DNA of 64,000 nucleotides. Origin: Streptomyces sp. CoH27 (GTDB taxonomy: Bacteria; Actinomycetota; Actinomycetes; Streptomycetales; Streptomycetaceae). Positions within the stretch are counted from its first letter, which is position 1; each line of letters starts with the position of its first letter. The notes beneath the pieces were generated by a model, which ran no database searches, had not been told where the DNA came from, and saw only the letters and a list, made by a program, of their open reading frames with translations. This document shows, one piece after another, positions 1 to 8,136 of this stretch. The stretch is from positions 176,703 to 240,702 of the forward strand of contig NZ_JAIQYY010000005.1 of the NCBI RefSeq assembly GCF_020181035.1, in the 5' to 3' direction. Made by a program: the position numbers and the translations under genes.

Positions 1-1
1 G

Positions 2-256
2 GCCAATGATATCGAGACGTCTGCAACGAAACAGACCGAAGACCGTGACCTCTTCGGCCCTGACGGACCGATGCTTACCGTGCGACAGGCAGCCATCATT
101 CAGGGCTTCCCGCCTGAGTGGGACTTCTCGGGCGGGAAGACCGCTCAGTACCGGCAGGTGGGTAACGCTTTTCCGCCGCCGGTGGCCAGGGCTGTCGGCA
201 GGTCGATCATCGACGTACTGAAGGCAGCCAAGGAGCGCGACCAGAAGAAGAGCTGA
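2..256 (+). CDS. DNA cytosine-5 methyltransferase, C-terminal fragment
   Basis: Only the last 84 codons are in the window; the gene begins upstream of base 1. The segment contains the conserved C-terminal end of m5C methyltransferases: LTVRQAAIIQGFPPEW (motif IX region) followed by QYRQVGNAFPPPVARAVGRS (motif X), which helps form the S-adenosylmethionine pocket. These enzymes methylate C5 of cytosine within a recognition site. The stop codon ends at 256, and the Vsr gene stop on the other strand starts at 257, so the two genes converge without a gap. With the NgoMIV-like nuclease and Vsr next door, it is most likely the cognate modification enzyme of a type II system. The target-recognition region is outside the window, so its specificity cannot be read here. 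Confidence 0.93.
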   Translation, partial: ANDIETSATKQTEDRDLFGPDGPMLTVRQAAIIQGFPPEWDFSGGKTAQYRQVGNAFPPPVARAVGRSIIDVLKAAKERDQKKS

Positions 257-766
257 TCAGTCGTTCGCCTTCCCCTTGCGGGCTGCGCTGCGACGCCTCT
301 CGACCTCGGCCGCGATGCGGGCAGCGCAGTCCTCTGAGGGCTCATGTTCCCAGAACCGGAGTACTGTCCAGCCGGCTTCTTCTAGACGTCGGTCGGTGTC
401 CCGGTCGCGGGCGATGTTCCGGGCAACCTTGTCTGACCAGTAGGAGGGGTTGGTCTTCGGTGAAACGTAGTGTTGCGGGCACCCGTGCCAGTAGCAGCCG
501 TCGATGAAAACAGCGAGCTTCGTCGGTCGGAATACAATGTCCGCAGTTCTGTGGAGTCCGGGCAGTGGTTTCGCAGCAACACGGTATCGGAAACCTCGGG
601 CGTGGAGGAGGCTCCGTACCAATCTTTCAGGCTTGGTGTCGCGGCTGCGGATCGCTTGCATGTTTCTGCGTCGAGCTGCAGACGAGGCCCAGGAACCCTC
701 TGGCGCCTGCCAAGGCTGGTCGTCCATTTGTTTCTTCTTGGAATCTTGCATAGAATCCGTCACCAT
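257..766 (-). CDS. vsr: Very short patch repair (Vsr) endonuclease
   Basis: A 169-residue Vsr endonuclease, which nicks beside T:G mismatches that arise when 5-methylcytosine deaminates. This protects methylated sites made by the neighbouring m5C methyltransferase. Family hallmarks are present: RSRDTKPE (about residues 41-48), the catalytic aspartate in ADIVF (D76), and FIDGCYWHGCPQH (about 88-99) with the two histidines of the Vsr active site. The family is usually 130-160 residues; the extra N-terminal 30 residues here look unstructured, and a start at 751 is also possible. The ATG at 766 overlaps the restriction-enzyme stop by 7 bp, so the two are probably co-translated. Confidence 0.95.
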   Translation of the reverse strand: MVTDSMQDSKKKQMDDQPWQAPEGSWASSAARRRNMQAIRSRDTKPERLVRSLLHARGFRYRVAAKPLPGLHRTADIVFRPTKLAVFIDGCYWHGCPQHYVSPKTNPSYWSDKVARNIARDRDTDRRLEEAGWTVLRFWEHEPSEDCAARIAAEVERRRSAARKGKAND

Positions 767-1497
767 TTAGCCAATGTCATGACCAGCTGCTCATAAGGCA
801 GTACGCGACGTTGTTTCGTGCACTCCTCCCAGTCTCCCTGCTGGCCAATGTTGCCAACATCCCGCACCGCACGATCGAGAGCGTCATAGGCGATATGATA
901 GACAGCGTCGATCTCGCCCGTACCACGGGCGATTGCCACAATTCTTGACGGAAGAGGCTCGGCGGTCACCACGACCAAATGTGGTTGCCTACCTCTACGA
1001 TGACGAATGAGCCCGTTGAATTCATGACGCGTGTTTTGCACTCGATCGGACCGGATTGTCCACTTGCAAGAGATTGCCGCATGCAGCACGGGGAAACCAT
1101 CGGTAAGTGGCGAGTCACACGGAATCCCAACGGTGACATCCGGCTTCACCAGGTAGTCAGTTCCGATAGTGATACGCAATTCAGGGTTCGATTTAACCAA
1201 GTCATCAAGTGCGTTCAGATGACGGTACTGAGCGAACTGACGCGCCTTAACACCACGTTGGACAATCCACTGGCGATCAGGTTTGGCTTGTAGTAGCTGT
1301 GTCTCCAAGTCATTTCGAACGGCCATCTCAAGCAGCTTGCCCGCCTCCCCCTCACCGGGTGCCTGTGCAGTTGGCACAGCAAGGTGACGAAGCATTGCCC
1401 TGGCCAGAACTTTCGATTGCTCACTGTCTGAGTCAGCGACGTTGGGAACGCCGGAGGCTCGCCAGCCGAGAAGGAGGGAAGCGAAGGGAGCAGTCAT
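760..1497 (-). CDS. NgoMIV-like type II restriction endonuclease
   Basis: Predicted type II restriction enzyme of the NgoMIV family, which in Neisseria cuts GCCGGC. The identification rests on the active site: Asp in KPDVTVG (D120), then SCKW (S143-C144-K145) and a glutamate 14 residues after the lysine (E159, in TRHEF). This matches the D...S-C-K...E arrangement of NgoMIV, including the unusual SCK and the lysine-to-glutamate spacing. The protein is 245 residues, shorter than NgoMIV (about 286), and the Asp-to-Lys distance is also shorter. It sits between Vsr and a MORC/helicase operon and next to an m5C methyltransferase. A TTG at 1503 is an alternative start. No good Shine-Dalgarno is visible; instead a long inverted repeat lies just upstream. 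Confidence 0.82.
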   Translation of the reverse strand: MTAPFASLLLGWRASGVPNVADSDSEQSKVLARAMLRHLAVPTAQAPGEGEAGKLLEMAVRNDLETQLLQAKPDRQWIVQRGVKARQFAQYRHLNALDDLVKSNPELRITIGTDYLVKPDVTVGIPCDSPLTDGFPVLHAAISCKWTIRSDRVQNTRHEFNGLIRHRRGRQPHLVVVTAEPLPSRIVAIARGTGEIDAVYHIAYDALDRAVRDVGNIGQQGDWEECTKQRRVLPYEQLVMTLAKW

Positions 1498-1505
1498 GGA
1501 CAAAG

Positions 1506-1558
1506 GCTACTGCAGGGGCGTTCTGCGCTGCAGCCCAGCAGAACATCCCCGCAGTAGC
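1506..1558. promoter_or_regulatory. Long inverted repeat ahead of the restriction enzyme gene
   Basis: Two 21-base arms (1506-1526 and 1538-1558), beginning GCTACTGC and ending GTTCTGC, pair at 18 of 21 positions around an 11-base loop that itself contains GCTGCAGC. On the minus strand it lies between the stop of the 196-residue gene and the restriction-enzyme start at 1497. It could end transcription from the upstream operon, act as an operator for the methyltransferase or a controller protein, or fold over the start site. There is no T-run after it on the minus strand, which argues against a simple intrinsic terminator. Confidence 0.6.
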
Positions 1559-1604
1559 AAACAGGGCCAGTGTATGCAGCAGATGCTGACGCTAGGGTAC
1601 TCCG

Positions 1605-2195
1605 TCAACCGCCGAGTACCGTAAGGGCGGCTTCTCTTACGCTGCTGGGGGCCTTCTTGCTGCGAAGGTTGTTTTTGATGATGGAGGGGATAATGCCTAT
1701 GTCTAGGGTGAGCGACTTAAGCATGTAGACGTCCACACCGTTGGCCTTGCGTGTTTCAATATCTAGCCCAAGCTCCCGCAGTTCACGGGTTCGGCGTTCG
1801 GCATGAACTGAGTCCTTCGTCACTACTCGCAGCAGTGAAGCAGTCACCGGATTTCCGAGATGCTGAAGCAGCAGAGTGAAAAGTTCTTCATGTGTGCGGC
1901 TGCCGTATGGGACGCTTAGGTACTCCTCGGGAATTTGGTCACCATACTGCGATAGCATGACTTCGCTAAGCTCCTTGCGAAGATCCTGGAATGTTGTAAT
2001 TCCGCTCGGAAGACTCGTGCGGATGAGGGCCTGCATCGATTCGGCAAGCAAACGCTTTGCATAGAGATATGTATCCAGAAGGTCCTGTGCGGAAGAGTCC
2101 TGCTGGATCTGCTTGAGCAATTCCCCAACTGCATGTTCGGTGGACGGCTTGAGCCGATTCCAGTCAGCCAGCGGGGTGGACTCAGAGTCGGGCAT
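1605..2195 (-). CDS. Restriction-island protein with predicted winged-helix C-terminus
   Basis: A 196-residue protein I do not recognise by name. The C-terminal third contains AERRTRELRELGLDIETR followed by a short strand-rich stretch. This resembles the winged-helix domains attached to HNH and other restriction-associated proteins, where a phased helix reading RR.RELR.LG is common. No catalytic motif is visible. A good ribosome site (AGGAG, 9 bases before ATG) overlaps the stop codon of the helicase gene, and the gap to that gene is only 11 bp. It therefore belongs to the MORC-helicase operon. It may be a DNA-binding accessory or specificity subunit; that role is inferred from position and the helix pattern. 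Confidence 0.75.
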   Translation of the reverse strand: MPDSESTPLADWNRLKPSTEHAVGELLKQIQQDSSAQDLLDTYLYAKRLLAESMQALIRTSLPSGITTFQDLRKELSEVMLSQYGDQIPEEYLSVPYGSRTHEELFTLLLQHLGNPVTASLLRVVTKDSVHAERRTRELRELGLDIETRKANGVDVYMLKSLTLDIGIIPSIIKNNLRSKKAPSSVREAALTVLGG

Positions 2196-2206
2196 TAGAC
2201 GGACTC

Positions 2207-3976
2207 CTATCTCTTCATGGCGTCGATGACACTGCTGTCAGGAGGGTATCGGAGTATGTGGCTGTCTTCACCGGCATTTTCTACAGCTTCCAGATCACCT
2301 AGCCACTCGCGGAGGAACTGAGCGCCGGCCACATCAGGGCTGTTGGCTCGAAGGAAGGTAACTTGGCTGCCAATCTTTACGCGTGAATCACGCGTAGTTG
2401 TGTCGGGCGAACGGAGCGAGTCGCGCAGGCTCAGGCCTGCCGCGAAACGACGGATATCAGAGACGAAGTCCAGAACAACCACTTTGTCCTTTCCTGGTGC
2501 TAGGCGCAGGCCACGCCCCAGTTGCTGGACAAAGATTCGCCGACTATGTGTGACACGCTGGAAGACCACGATGTTGACATCAGGAACGTCGATGCCTTCG
2601 TTAAGCACATCAACAGCACACAGGACACCAATGCGGGCGTCAGAAAAATCCCAAAGAATGCGATTGCGTGTTGGAATATCTACAGTCTTGCCACCTGAAG
2701 TCCGTGAGGCGATGACGTCGGCGTTGGTAAAGCCCAATGCATTGATGCGACCAGCCATGCGTTCAGCGTGGTCGATCGTGCCGCAGAAAACAATGGCTCG
2801 TGGGTTAGGCTGCTCTAGCCACACCTCAGCAAGCCGATTTACTACAGCGTCATCCCACTCATCTATGAACAACGTGCGATTTATTCCCCGTGGAGTCAAG
2901 GGCGGGAAGGGCTTGGAAAGTCCACGAACCAAACCATCCCAATCAATGTTGTCTGTGAACATCCGGTAGTCAACGTTGGCCAGGTACCCTTCCCGGAGGC
3001 CGCGAACCATGTCTATGTCTACGATGGGGTAGTCGAACCACTGGGCCAAACTCTTCCCATCCGGCCTCCACGGTGTGGCAGTCATACCAAGAAGGAAGGC
3101 CCCGCCATTCCCAGCTGAAACCTCACTCAAAATTGTGTTGTAAGCCAAAGTGCCGAGATGGTGGCACTCATCGACGATCACAAGACCGAACTCTGGAAGA
3201 GTACGTCCTGCTGCCGCTGCGGAGGCAACACTGTCTACACATGCAAAAACAATATCCGTATCAGCCAGCGCATCGGCATCCGGGCGCTCATAGCCGTTCC
3301 ACACCACGGTTGAGACAGAGGATGGCAGCATAGGCCAAAAGGACTTCTCAAGCTGGTATACAAGTTCGTTACGGTGCGCCAGGACCAGAGTTTTGGCGCT
3401 TGGCCGAGAAGCGTGGAAACGCCGATAAAACTCGGCAGCGACAAACGTCTTCCCAAGCCCTGTCGCAAGCACGACCAAGGCGCTGCGAGATCCGTTGACC
3501 AACTCTCCCATCGACTGATTCACCGCTCGCTCTTGGTAGGAGCGCAACTGGTAATGCTCGGGCAGCCGTTGAGACAAGGAATTAATTGGGATGCGTTCAG
3601 CTTGCCTCATCAAGGCACGCCGATCCCACAATTGCAGAGGAACTCCGTTGGCTGCCAAATGCTCTCGCTGGGCACGTACCGAGGTCTCGAAGCCGTTCAA
3701 GCTCACCACAACAGGAATATCGGCATCGTAGCGCCTACACGCGGAGATGGTCTGCGCAATAACCTCTGGTCCCACGGGGGTTTTCCAGCGTTTAACTTGG
3801 AACAGCCATCTACGTCCATTGAGTGTGCCGATTACATCGGCCCCTCCGTCGCCGGAGGCGCCCACGAGTTGAACACCGGTGTATCCGCGAGCGATGAGGA
3901 GACGCTGCACTGTGCGCTCAAAGGCTTGCCATCCTGTTCCCGCCAGGTGCAGATCTGAGACAATGCGTTGAGTCAT
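2207..3976 (-). CDS. Mrr-like nuclease fused to SF2 (DEAD/DEAH) helicase
   Basis: A 589-residue fusion. Residues about 10-125 form an Mrr-type PD-(D/E)xK endonuclease domain, with GDGGADVIG (catalytic D47) and FQVKRW (Q60, K62). An SF2 helicase follows: Walker A ATGLGKT (171-177), Walker B DECH (269-272), motif III TATP (about 299-302), and motif VI QQLGRGLR near residue 490. Such proteins couple ATP-driven translocation on DNA to cleavage. The start codon overlaps the stop of the MORC-like gene (ATGA), indicating translational coupling. The pair helicase-nuclease plus GHKL ATPase recurs in restriction islands predicted by Iyer and colleagues. No recognition subunit is evident in this protein. 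Confidence 0.92.
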   Translation of the reverse strand: MTQRIVSDLHLAGTGWQAFERTVQRLLIARGYTGVQLVGASGDGGADVIGTLNGRRWLFQVKRWKTPVGPEVIAQTISACRRYDADIPVVVSLNGFETSVRAQREHLAANGVPLQLWDRRALMRQAERIPINSLSQRLPEHYQLRSYQERAVNQSMGELVNGSRSALVVLATGLGKTFVAAEFYRRFHASRPSAKTLVLAHRNELVYQLEKSFWPMLPSSVSTVVWNGYERPDADALADTDIVFACVDSVASAAAAGRTLPEFGLVIVDECHHLGTLAYNTILSEVSAGNGGAFLLGMTATPWRPDGKSLAQWFDYPIVDIDMVRGLREGYLANVDYRMFTDNIDWDGLVRGLSKPFPPLTPRGINRTLFIDEWDDAVVNRLAEVWLEQPNPRAIVFCGTIDHAERMAGRINALGFTNADVIASRTSGGKTVDIPTRNRILWDFSDARIGVLCAVDVLNEGIDVPDVNIVVFQRVTHSRRIFVQQLGRGLRLAPGKDKVVVLDFVSDIRRFAAGLSLRDSLRSPDTTTRDSRVKIGSQVTFLRANSPDVAGAQFLREWLGDLEAVENAGEDSHILRYPPDSSVIDAMKR

Positions 3977-6501
3977 GAGAGCTTGTCAGCCAGGAACTCG
4001 ACGGCTGCGCGGGCGCGAACGACGATGAGCCGCTCTGGTTGTTCGTAACGCATGTAAGAGGCGCAGTCCTCCAAGCAGCGTAGATATTTGAGTCTCAGAT
4101 CCTCTCGCAATCTCCCTGCGATGACCTGGCCGACTTCGGCTTCACTCGGCCATGGATCTTGCCAAACAAGTCCGTTGAACCAGCCCTCGGCGTGATGAGC
4201 GAAGAAAGCCGTGACGGTGTCACGGTCACAGTAACGCAGATAACCACCTGTGCTTTTTAGCCGACCGAGTTCGGCCAGATCGACGCCAGCCTTGACCATC
4301 GACTCAGCCAGCGCCAGCTGCTGGGCCTCGTCAAGCTCGCCGTAAAAGTCGTCAGCATGTGGCGCAGTCAGGATTTTCTCGGTGATCTGACTGAACAGAG
4401 TCTTGATGTCATCGCGTACGGTGTCAGCACTATCAGTGACTGCGTCCCCCCAAGCTGCCTTGAGGATGTCCGCAGTCAATCCGCTAATTGTGTGTGCGGG
4501 CTGCGTTTGCAGGTTTCGGTGAAGGGAATGGATGAACTGTGCTGCTTCTGATGCAATGAGATACTCAGGGCGAAGGCCCATTGCAGTGAAGGCAGAATGA
4601 GTTGGGTCCAGATATACCGTGATCTGCCCCATTTTCGCCTCCGTGACCATTGGAACTGAATCACGGCCGAATGAGGGAATGATCGGACGGTGTACCGTTC
4701 TCACCTTTATGTCAAGCGGACTGCTCTTGGTGCCATCTGCGAGATCGATTGACAGCTGAAGTGCTTCTAGAGCTGGATCTTCGATTGAGTTTGGGGTGAG
4801 AGACTCAGGGCTGGCTGGATGAAGCGCACCCTTGATGCTGTCGCACTTTTCGCAGTATTCAGCATCGGCTTTATTATCTTCTGAGCAGAAAGTGCATTTC
4901 CAGGGAGATTTAACCTTGGGGATCTGTGATGTGCCGCAGTGCGCGCACGATGACGCGGAGCGTGGAATTTGCGCTCGACAATCCGAGTTGAGGCACGCTT
5001 TCCCGTTCAGGACTTGGCCGCATCCGCCGCATTCCTCAGCTGCCGCCGTATTCTGAAAGCCACATTCCTCGCATTCGGGGAGATCCTGAATTGGTGGCTC
5101 GCCTGCCGTTTCTACCAGTTCCCACCACTTTTCGTCGGTGTAATAGCCTGGCTCATGGCTGAGGAATTTTTGATAGTAGGCCCGTTCGGTCTCACGTGAG
5201 ATGCGGTCGGCCTTTCCTTTCGCGGGATTGTATTGCCCCATATACATGTCGCCGCGGCCGAAGTTACGGACCTTTCGGTAGCCCTGAAAGAGCCGCGATA
5301 CATACGAGTCGTTGCCCTCGCCGTCACTCCACTTAGTGGGAAGCAGAGAGCCGCCGCGTAGGTACCGCATTGCAGCCTGCCACTCGTCCGTTGCCTGCTG
5401 GAAGTTCTGCTTTTGGAAGTCCACTGGAACCTGATCGAGGTGGACCTCGCCAACGATTCTTCCGTACTGCTGATCGATGGGGTATTCACGTTCTGATCTG
5501 CCCGTAGATTCATCCGTGAATTCGAAGAAGGCGGTCTTTTCCGCTACGCGGATGGCTCGCCCATTTCGGATCAAGTCAATGCCGAAATCATTTTGATCAT
5601 CGAAGCGCTGGACCCCCACCCAGCCGCGGACCCGGTGTACGATCTCCCGGCTCTCGGTCCCTTGGCATCGGGGGCATTTTTCCGAGTCCCCGAAGTCAGT
5701 ACCGTCGTGGAGGCACCGGCGTGCCCGATCGATTTCGTCGTCAAACCTAATTAGTGCCGGGATTTTCCCATGCCCCTGACGCTCAACAAAACGCTTCTCT
5801 GACCACACGCAATGCTCGTATGGCTGGCATCGTTCGTTGTTGACGCTAATAACTACTGGAGTCGTAGTGCTATCTCCACGCAGGAGAGAGGCATAGCGAC
5901 GCCCCAGCCGCTCTCGAAGTGTCTTCTTAGGCATCTTGACCAGGCTTCGGATGAACCCCCCATTCGGGTCCCCGTCTGGCCACCACTCGCGAATTTCTAC
6001 GACGGTTCCGTGTTCCAAGCCGTGCGGTTTTTCGATCTGCTCAGATTGTGCGGTGAACTTCTGTTCCTGGATCAGCTTCGGGAGATCGAGAGTGACCTGG
6101 ATTGCGTAGTCATCTTCAGTGCGAGCTGAAATCACTCTAGTGATGCGCCCCATTTTGCCGGTGGCGATATTAAAGCCCATGCCAAAGAGGCCGAGGGTGT
6201 CGAAGTGGTTCTTCGACGAATATCCAGCCCGCATTGAGTCGGCGATCTGATTTTCCGAGAGCCCTGGTCCCGTATCTCGAACTCTTATGATCCCCTCATT
6301 GCGGCTTACCTCAGTGGCACTGGGGATGTCGATCAATACTTGCCGAATTGGTGATGGCTTGCCGGAAATGGCGGCCGATCGAAATGAATCGATCGCGTTG
6401 TCGATGAGCTCACTCAGTGCATCGAGAGGACTGATGGGGGTGCGGGTCAGCGCCATCAGTACTTGTGGCGTCGGAGCGATATCCACCGGCTTGGGTGCCA
6501 T
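3973..6501 (-). CDS. MORC/MutL-type GHKL ATPase with zinc ribbons
   Basis: An 842-residue protein. The N-terminus is a GHKL (gyrase/Hsp90/MutL) ATPase: SELIDNAIDS (30-39, Mg-binding N35), RDTGPGLS (75-82) and GLFGMGFNIATGKMG (104-118). This spacing is characteristic of bacterial MORC relatives, which are thought to clamp DNA on ATP binding. The middle has a Cys pair (CPRC) and a tandem cysteine-rich block of four zinc ribbons or knuckles between about residues 490 and 575 (CEECG, CGGCG, CAHCG, CTFCS, CEKC). The C-terminal 270 residues are helical and unrecognised. It is the second gene of the minus-strand operon after the PIN protein, 71 bp away, and overlaps the helicase. Families of this type were proposed as ATP-dependent restriction components; I know of no direct biochemical test. 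Confidence 0.9.
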   Translation of the reverse strand: MAPKPVDIAPTPQVLMALTRTPISPLDALSELIDNAIDSFRSAAISGKPSPIRQVLIDIPSATEVSRNEGIIRVRDTGPGLSENQIADSMRAGYSSKNHFDTLGLFGMGFNIATGKMGRITRVISARTEDDYAIQVTLDLPKLIQEQKFTAQSEQIEKPHGLEHGTVVEIREWWPDGDPNGGFIRSLVKMPKKTLRERLGRRYASLLRGDSTTTPVVISVNNERCQPYEHCVWSEKRFVERQGHGKIPALIRFDDEIDRARRCLHDGTDFGDSEKCPRCQGTESREIVHRVRGWVGVQRFDDQNDFGIDLIRNGRAIRVAEKTAFFEFTDESTGRSEREYPIDQQYGRIVGEVHLDQVPVDFQKQNFQQATDEWQAAMRYLRGGSLLPTKWSDGEGNDSYVSRLFQGYRKVRNFGRGDMYMGQYNPAKGKADRISRETERAYYQKFLSHEPGYYTDEKWWELVETAGEPPIQDLPECEECGFQNTAAAEECGGCGQVLNGKACLNSDCRAQIPRSASSCAHCGTSQIPKVKSPWKCTFCSEDNKADAEYCEKCDSIKGALHPASPESLTPNSIEDPALEALQLSIDLADGTKSSPLDIKVRTVHRPIIPSFGRDSVPMVTEAKMGQITVYLDPTHSAFTAMGLRPEYLIASEAAQFIHSLHRNLQTQPAHTISGLTADILKAAWGDAVTDSADTVRDDIKTLFSQITEKILTAPHADDFYGELDEAQQLALAESMVKAGVDLAELGRLKSTGGYLRYCDRDTVTAFFAHHAEGWFNGLVWQDPWPSEAEVGQVIAGRLREDLRLKYLRCLEDCASYMRYEQPERLIVVRARAAVEFLADKLS

Positions 6502-6572
6502 TTAGGGTCTATCCGTCCTCAGATTTAGAGTGGTTTCGCGGGTAGCTAAGGACCACTTAACGCGATCGATAT

Positions 6573-8009
6573 TCAATCGCTGAGTGTTGTTTTGTCAGCT
6601 TGTCGAGCAGCGAGTCGCTGCATGAGGAGCCGGTCTGCTTCGCTCGCTGAATTGACGGCTTGCACAAACCACGGAGAAATCCAGGAGTGCACGCGGTAGG
6701 GCCATTCGCCCTGCTTGAGTACATCACCAGGTAGCCACTCGGGCCCGGGGCGTCGACTAGATCGCACTGCGGCAAGCACTTCCACCGGAGGCTCGCCATT
6801 CTCGGTCTGACGTTGGCCGAGTTCTGCAGTCACTCCAATCAGCCACCATTGGAAGGGTCTATGATCTGCGGATTCCACAAGGCGGCGTATCGACCCCGTC
6901 GTGAGGCCGGCAGCTCTGTAAGCGGCTAGTGCAAGCCCGTCCGGAGGATCGATGAATGCACAGGTGCTCTGGGTCACGGGTTCGGGTGTCTGAGACTTGT
7001 CTGCTGCTATGGCTTCTGCCGCACGGTCGATCTCTTCGTAGGTAGTCTGGGTCAGCTGCACTTCTGGCTTCAGGAACTGGTTGATACCTTCGAAGAACGT
7101 TCGCGGTTCTTCCAGGCGGAATTCTGCCTGTGAACGGAGCCTCAGTTCATCAAATAGAGTTGGCCAAGGACGTTTCGCCCGCCCCTGTTCCGCCTTCTGG
7201 TACCAGTCTTCTTTGCTCTCAGAGAGCCCGTCTGACGTTACAAGGAGGACGCGTCGTGACGCGCCGAGCGTGGCTGCCTTCTCAAGGATTTCGGCCCAGA
7301 TGAGATAATCGCCGGCTGCTTCGAGTGGCGTTCCCTTTCCCCAGTCGGAAAATCCGGGTGGAATTCGATTGGGGAATCGATACGCGGATGCCTCGTTGAC
7401 TCGCTGCTGAACTACGTCCGGTGGAGTCGGTTTTGCGACGCGATCTCCATAGAGAGCGGCAATGCGAGGTAGTATTGGATCGTTGGTTTCGATCGAGTTC
7501 AGGCGAACGTCTTGTTCGTCCTTTAGATGTTGGACGTGTTGCTTTAGCAGTGTGCGCCATTCTTCAAGCCGTTCATCGATGGCTTGATTGTTGATTTGTT
7601 TATCGAGAGCGGCGCTTGCTTCCTCGTCCTGGGCGTATTTTTCAAGGAGGTCTTTTACGAAGCTGCTGGCCTCGATAACTGCTTGTCGGGCCCTTTGGAG
7701 TTTTTTATTGAGAGCGTCGGGAGCTTCCCCGAGTGCCTTCACGCGGTTGGCGATTACGCGGTGTCTCCCACGGGTGAACTCAAGTGCTACTTGGTGGGGG
7801 AGCCAGAGTCGGGGGGCTATCTGTTCGAGTGAAGCAAACACCTGTTCTCGTGCTGCGGGTGTGTACTCGTACAGGCTAAGCAAAATGTTCGTGTCGAGAA
7901 CTACGAGGCCGTCGGTGAAGAATGTCTCCCGCTCATCCTCATCCATGCCCCCGTTAGGCATGAGCCAGGCTCGGTATTGCTTCACCAAGGGTAGATCCCC
8001 GTGGTTCAC
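6573..8009 (-). CDS. PIN-like domain nuclease of the restriction island
   Basis: A 478-residue protein with an N-terminal PIN-like ribonuclease domain of the DUF4935/PIN_8 type. LVVLDTNILLSLYEY (35-49) supplies the first catalytic Asp, EFTRGRHR (about 73-80) the conserved Glu/Arg segment, and LVTSDGLSESKEDWY (about 260-275) the C-terminal acidic cluster. A long charged coiled-coil-like insertion lies between these parts. The last 180 residues look like a separate domain of unknown function. PIN domains of this insertion-bearing kind occur in defence and abortive-infection loci. The start is GTG with a G-rich ribosome site. It is the first gene of the operon and may be an effector that acts when the restriction module detects foreign DNA; that is inference. 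Confidence 0.85.
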   Translation of the reverse strand: MNHGDLPLVKQYRAWLMPNGGMDEDERETFFTDGLVVLDTNILLSLYEYTPAAREQVFASLEQIAPRLWLPHQVALEFTRGRHRVIANRVKALGEAPDALNKKLQRARQAVIEASSFVKDLLEKYAQDEEASAALDKQINNQAIDERLEEWRTLLKQHVQHLKDEQDVRLNSIETNDPILPRIAALYGDRVAKPTPPDVVQQRVNEASAYRFPNRIPPGFSDWGKGTPLEAAGDYLIWAEILEKAATLGASRRVLLVTSDGLSESKEDWYQKAEQGRAKRPWPTLFDELRLRSQAEFRLEEPRTFFEGINQFLKPEVQLTQTTYEEIDRAAEAIAADKSQTPEPVTQSTCAFIDPPDGLALAAYRAAGLTTGSIRRLVESADHRPFQWWLIGVTAELGQRQTENGEPPVEVLAAVRSSRRPGPEWLPGDVLKQGEWPYRVHSWISPWFVQAVNSASEADRLLMQRLAARQADKTTLSD

Positions 8010-8136
8010 AGCGCCCCCACGTTTCTGATGTACGTCTGCTCATTCTCAAGAGGGGATGTGGCGCTGGTCAAGGCGGGCCTCGTGATTGGCCCTGCTTAAC
8101 GTGCTACCCGTACACCCCCTGCTGCGGTTGTTGTGC
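8010..8136. other. Right boundary of the defence island
   Basis: No gene is visible. This stretch carries the promoter side of the PIN gene and the 3' side of the SEC-C gene. G+C content and codon bias change across it, from the looser composition on the left to the usual Streptomyces composition on the right. I found no convincing direct repeat or tRNA that would mark an integrase site. Confidence 0.4.

Noticed and set aside
6502..6572. Terminator between the PIN and MORC genes
   Set aside because: Only a 6-bp AGTGGT/ACCACT pairing with a long loop is present and no T-run follows; too weak to call.
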